NCBI GenBank assembly: GCA_934533005.1
Contig: CAKTBC010000084.1
Span: 1-7,710 of the forward strand
Origin: an uncultured Oscillospiraceae bacterium
GTDB taxonomy: Bacteria; Bacillota; Clostridia; Oscillospirales; Oscillospiraceae
Length of the DNA stretch: 7,710 bases
Reading direction: 5' to 3'
Part shown: in pieces, positions 4,853 to 7,710 of the stretch
Layout: every line of letters begins with the position of its first letter
Position numbering within the stretch: the first letter of the stretch is position 1
The notes under the pieces: generated by a model
Databases searched by the model: none
What the model was told of the DNA's origin: nothing
Seen by the model: the letters and a program-made list of their open reading frames with translations, nothing else
Program-made: the position numbers and the translations under genes

Positions 4853-6334
4853 TTATCGGCTGTACATGGCCGTCATGGCAGCGATGCGGTCGGCAAGCTC
4901 TGGGGTGAGAGCGCCGGGCTTCATGCGCCAGCACCAGTTGCCATGGCCGAGGATGCCGGGGACGTTCATGCGCGCCTCGCCGCCGAGGGCGAGCCAGTCC
5001 TGCATCTGCGCAACGAAGAGATCGGCCACCGAGCTCATGCCGCCGCGGATGATGCCGTTTACATAGCCCTCCTCGTCGTTCAAGCCGAGATACCGCTTTG
5101 CATAGGCCACATCGTCGCCCTTCGCGTCGCCCAGCCATTGGGCAAGCGTGGCGTTGTCGTGCGTGCCGGTGTAGCAGATGCAGTTTGTCGGATAGCGGTG
5201 CGGCAGATAGTCGCTCGGCTCGCGCGAGTCGAATGCGAATTGCAGCACCTTCATGCCGGGGAAGCCCGAATACTCGCGCAGGGCGATGACCTCCGGCGTC
5301 ATGAAGCCGAGATCCTCGGCGATGATGTCAAGGCCGGGAAGCGCCGTTTTGACCGCATCGATAAAGCTCTCGCCGGGGCCTTTGCGCCAATGGCCGTTGC
5401 GCGCGGTCGTCTCGCCATAGGGCACCGCCCAATAGCTCTCCAGACCGCGGAAATGATCGATGCGGACGGTATCATAGAGCTTGCCCGCGGCGCTCAGACG
5501 GCGGATCCACCAGCGGTAGCCGTCGGCACGCATCCGATCCCAGTCATAGAGCGGGTTGCCCCAGAGCTGCCCGTCGGCAGTGAAGTAGTCGGGCGGGACG
5601 CCCGCGACCTCCGTAGGACGGCATTGATCGTCAAGCTGGAAGTACTCGCCCTCCGCCCATACGTCGGCGCTGTCAAGCGGGACATAGATCGGCACGTCGC
5701 CGATGATGCGGATGCCCTGCTCGTGGATGTACGCGCGCAGCGCGTTCCACTGGCGGAAGAAGAGATACTGCGTGAATACGCAGAAGCGGATATCGTCCGC
5801 GAGAAGCTCCTCGTACCGGCGCAGCACGTCCTCGCTGCGCCGGAGACGAAGCTCCTCGTCCTCCCACTCGATCCACGGGCGCATGCCGAAGTGACGCTTG
5901 GCAGCGGTATAGAGCGCATAGCTGCGCAGCCAGCTCTCGTTTTCGCGGTAGAACGCCTCCACGCTCTCGCGCTCCTTCTCCCAGCCGCGCTCACAGGCGC
6001 GTCGCAGGAGGCCGGCTCTTCCGGCGTAGAGCGCGCCGTAGTCCGTCCGCTCCGGGTCGCCGCCGAAGGAAACGGCATCGACTTCCTCGCGCGTGAGAAG
6101 TCCATCCTCGATCAACTGTTCCAGATCGATGAGATACGGATTCCCGGCGAAGGCGGAATCCGTCTGGTACGGCGAATCGCCGTAGCCGGTCGGGCCAAGC
6201 GGCAGGATCTGCCAGTATTTCTGTCCCGCTCTATGGAGGAAATCGGCAAACTCCCTTGCTTCTTTGCCCAGCGTTCCGACGCCGTGCGGCGACGGAAGCG
6301 ATGTGATATGCAGAATAATTCCGCTTGCTCGCAT
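4853..6334 (-). CDS. malQ: 4-alpha-glucanotransferase (amylomaltase, GH77)
   Basis: The 493-residue enzyme, close to the usual length of about 500, moves alpha-1,4-glucan segments between malto-oligosaccharides in the cytoplasm and releases glucose. Family hallmarks are in order: RASGIILHITSLPSPHGVGT (2-21), the QILPLGPTGYGDSPYQTDSA substrate region (42-61), IGDVPIYVPLDSADVW (211-226), VRIDHFRGLESYW (290-302), IIAEDLG (337-343) and YTGTHDNAT (388-396). By family knowledge the nucleophile is D293, the acid/base E340 and the transition-state stabiliser D393; all three are present. AGAGG lies 8 bases before the ATG. The gene starts 22 bases after the LacI-type regulator stops and belongs to its operon with the ABC permease, so it likely processes imported maltodextrins. 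A hairpin element follows the stop. Confidence 0.96.
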   Translation of the reverse strand: MRASGIILHITSLPSPHGVGTLGKEAREFADFLHRAGQKYWQILPLGPTGYGDSPYQTDSAFAGNPYLIDLEQLIEDGLLTREEVDAVSFGGDPERTDYGALYAGRAGLLRRACERGWEKERESVEAFYRENESWLRSYALYTAAKRHFGMRPWIEWEDEELRLRRSEDVLRRYEELLADDIRFCVFTQYLFFRQWNALRAYIHEQGIRIIGDVPIYVPLDSADVWAEGEYFQLDDQCRPTEVAGVPPDYFTADGQLWGNPLYDWDRMRADGYRWWIRRLSAAGKLYDTVRIDHFRGLESYWAVPYGETTARNGHWRKGPGESFIDAVKTALPGLDIIAEDLGFMTPEVIALREYSGFPGMKVLQFAFDSREPSDYLPHRYPTNCICYTGTHDNATLAQWLGDAKGDDVAYAKRYLGLNDEEGYVNGIIRGGMSSVADLFVAQMQDWLALGGEARMNVPGILGHGNWCWRMKPGALTPELADRIAAMTAMYSR

Positions 6335-6355
6335 GGCAAACGCCTCTTTCGTCTC

Positions 6356-7360
6356 TTAGAATTTGCGGATGCTGTCCGTCTTTTCGAGCGTGTGCGGCGC
6401 GAGGACATGCTGCGCGCTCGTGCCGTTTTCGATCATGTCGAGAAGCACGGCGTAGCTCTTCTCCGCCATGAACGAGATCTGCTGCGTGACGGTGGAGAGC
6501 CGCGGCTCATAGTACCGGCAGATGGGCAGACCGTCAAACCCGATGAGAGAAATGTCCTCCGGGATACGCTTTCCGGCATCACAGATGGCGCGGGCCGCGC
6601 CGATGGCCATGACGTCCGCCATGGCAAACACCGCCGTGGTCTCCGGTGCATCCCGCAGAAGCTCGGCCATGGCTTCATAGCCCTCGTCAAAGCTGTAGTG
6701 CGCGGTTTTATAGTACCGGTCCACATCAAACGTCATGCCGCGCTCGGTGAGCGCGCGCAGCACACCCGCATAGCGCAGGCGGCCGGTATCGGAGTATTCG
6801 CGCTCGCCGCCGATGACGGCGATTTTTTTATGCCCCATATCCGCCAGATATCCGACGGCCGCCGCGGCAGCAGCGGTATCGTCGGTCGTGACGCTGGAAA
6901 GATTTCCGAATCCGAGCTCTGCCGCAGAGTTCGTTACGAGCACCGCGGGGATATGGATCCCGGCAAAGGATTCGATGAAATCCTCGCTGCTGCCGCCGAG
7001 GAAGAGGATGCCCTGCGGCTTTACCTCGCGCACGCGCTTCACGGCGCGGCGCACCTCGTTGTCGAGCTCGCCGATATAGTCCACCACGAGCTGGTACTCC
7101 CCGCCCGTTGCCACGGTTTGGAGCCGCTCGACCAGCGCGGCGAACAGCTCATTGTGCGTGCCGCGGACAACGACGAGAATGTTGTTGCTGTGGGTCTGCT
7201 TGAGATTGCGGGCGTTCGTGTTGAGCTCAAACCCCTGCTCCTTCACGATTGCCATGATCTGCTCTCTTGCCTTTTCGCTGACGTGCGGCTGGTTATTGAG
7301 CACGCGCGAGACCGTGCCGAGCGAATACCCGGAGAGAGCCGCCAGGTCCTTGATCGTCAT
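6356..7360 (-). CDS. LacI-family transcriptional repressor
   Basis: The 334-residue protein has a LacI-type N-terminal helix-turn-helix (MTIKDLAALSGYSLGTVSRV, 1-20, followed by LNNQPHVSEKAREQIMAIV) and the hinge NARNLK at 49-54. A periplasmic-binding-protein-like effector domain follows (about 60-334) with VTTDDTAAAAAAVGYLADMG (157-176), KKIAVIGG, AVFAMADVMAIGAARA (243-258) and the ISLIGFDGLPICRYYEPRLS strand-turn (270-289). The start matches the family exactly. Its ATG shares one base with the permease stop (TGATG), with GAAGG upstream, so translation is probably coupled. Lying between a sugar permease and malQ, it most likely represses this operon and responds to a maltodextrin-type sugar. 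Its operator should lie upstream of the transporter genes, outside the window; I see no convincing CRE or LacI-type site within it. Confidence 0.94.
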   Translation of the reverse strand: MTIKDLAALSGYSLGTVSRVLNNQPHVSEKAREQIMAIVKEQGFELNTNARNLKQTHSNNILVVVRGTHNELFAALVERLQTVATGGEYQLVVDYIGELDNEVRRAVKRVREVKPQGILFLGGSSEDFIESFAGIHIPAVLVTNSAAELGFGNLSSVTTDDTAAAAAAVGYLADMGHKKIAVIGGEREYSDTGRLRYAGVLRALTERGMTFDVDRYYKTAHYSFDEGYEAMAELLRDAPETTAVFAMADVMAIGAARAICDAGKRIPEDISLIGFDGLPICRYYEPRLSTVTQQISFMAEKSYAVLLDMIENGTSAQHVLAPHTLEKTDSIRKF

Positions 7361-7710
7361 CAGCCCTTCACCGCTCCGGCCGCAACGCCCTTAATAATGT
7401 GTTTCTGGCAGCAGAGATAGAAGATGATGACCGGCAGGATGCTCAGAAGGATCAGCGCCATCGTCGCGCCCATATCCACCTGTCCATAGCTTCCCTTGAG
7501 ATGCTGGATAACGATGGGGATGGTCATATACTCCGTGCGGTCAAGCACGAGATACGGCAGAAGAAAGTCGTTCCACACCCACATGATCTCCAGCACGCCG
7601 ACGGAGATCATCGTCGGCTTCATCATGGGGAGAACCACCTGGAAGAACGTGCGCACCGGGCCGCAGCCGTCGATGGCAGCGGCTTCCTCAATTTCCAGAG
7701 GAATGGATTT
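7360..7710 (-). CDS. Carbohydrate ABC transporter permease, C-terminal part (MalG/CUT1 type)
   Basis: These 116 residues are the C-terminal part of an inner-membrane permease of a binding-protein-dependent sugar importer; the 5' end runs off the window. The conserved cytoplasmic EAA loop, which couples to the ATPase, is visible as EEAAAIDGCGPVRTFFQVVL followed by P (residues 8-28 of the fragment). Membrane segments follow, around ISVGVLEIMWVWNDFLLPYL and ALILLSILPVIIFYLCCQ. The final KHIIKGVAAGAVKG tail is typical of the MalG-like second permease of CUT1 systems. The stop overlaps the repressor start by one base. The binding protein and partner permease are expected beyond the right edge. The substrate is not readable from this fragment; malQ next door suggests malto-oligosaccharides. 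Confidence 0.93.
   Translation of the reverse strand, partial: KSIPLEIEEAAAIDGCGPVRTFFQVVLPMMKPTMISVGVLEIMWVWNDFLLPYLVLDRTEYMTIPIVIQHLKGSYGQVDMGATMALILLSILPVIIFYLCCQKHIIKGVAAGAVKG

Noticed and set aside
4825..4855. Rightward terminator formed by the third hairpin of the element and the T-run at 4849-4854
   Set aside because: The hairpin and T-run look right, but no rightward gene precedes it within the window; it is better explained as part of the palindromic element, with the T-run belonging to the malQ end.
4724..7420. An open frame of about 900 codons on the + strand across malQ and the repressor gene
   Set aside because: It lies antisense to two genes with clear family motifs and catalytic residues, its product is low in complexity and rich in Arg, Ala and Val, and it has no recognisable domain. 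Long antisense frames are expected from GC-rich third codon positions.

Overview
The window looks like chromosome from a GC-rich, Gram-positive Clostridia-type bacterium, probably a gut Oscillospirales/Ruminococcaceae-like organism. This is inferred from a DUF1836 protein, paired DegV proteins with a small FakA-like partner, purine-rich Shine-Dalgarno sites, sigma-A promoters with consensus spacing, and a palindromic intergenic element of a type I remember from gut Clostridia. No phage, transposase, CRISPR, rRNA or tRNA gene is visible.

Left part, rightward then convergent (1-943): the 3' end of pyruvate kinase (pyk) runs into a bidirectional terminator shared with a leftward DUF1836 gene, a MerR-like predicted DNA-binding protein. 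The DUF1836 gene is divergent from the next operon. The two opposing promoters have their -35 boxes only 22 bp apart, with a small perfect palindrome between them.

Fatty-acid-binding operon (1009-3191, rightward): a consensus sigma-A promoter drives two tandem DegV/FakB-type genes and an 83-residue protein that resembles only the middle (linker) domain of the fatty acid kinase FakA. The operon ends in a strong terminator whose left arm is present twice. The divergent DUF1836 gene is a natural candidate regulator. This cassette is the most interesting part of the window.

ECF sigma module (3199-4743, leftward): an ECF-type promoter, an ECF sigma factor and a 4-bp-overlapping membrane-anchored putative anti-sigma protein with a PepSY-like outer region, followed by a very short hydrophobic open frame of doubtful status.

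Sugar operon (4755-7710, leftward): the 3' end of a carbohydrate ABC transporter permease (CUT1/MalG type), a LacI-family repressor and a 4-alpha-glucanotransferase (malQ, GH77) form one tightly packed transcription unit, probably for uptake and processing of malto-oligosaccharides. It ends in a folded palindromic element that includes a terminator-like hairpin and separates malQ from the sigma gene. All stretches above 300 bases are occupied by genes.
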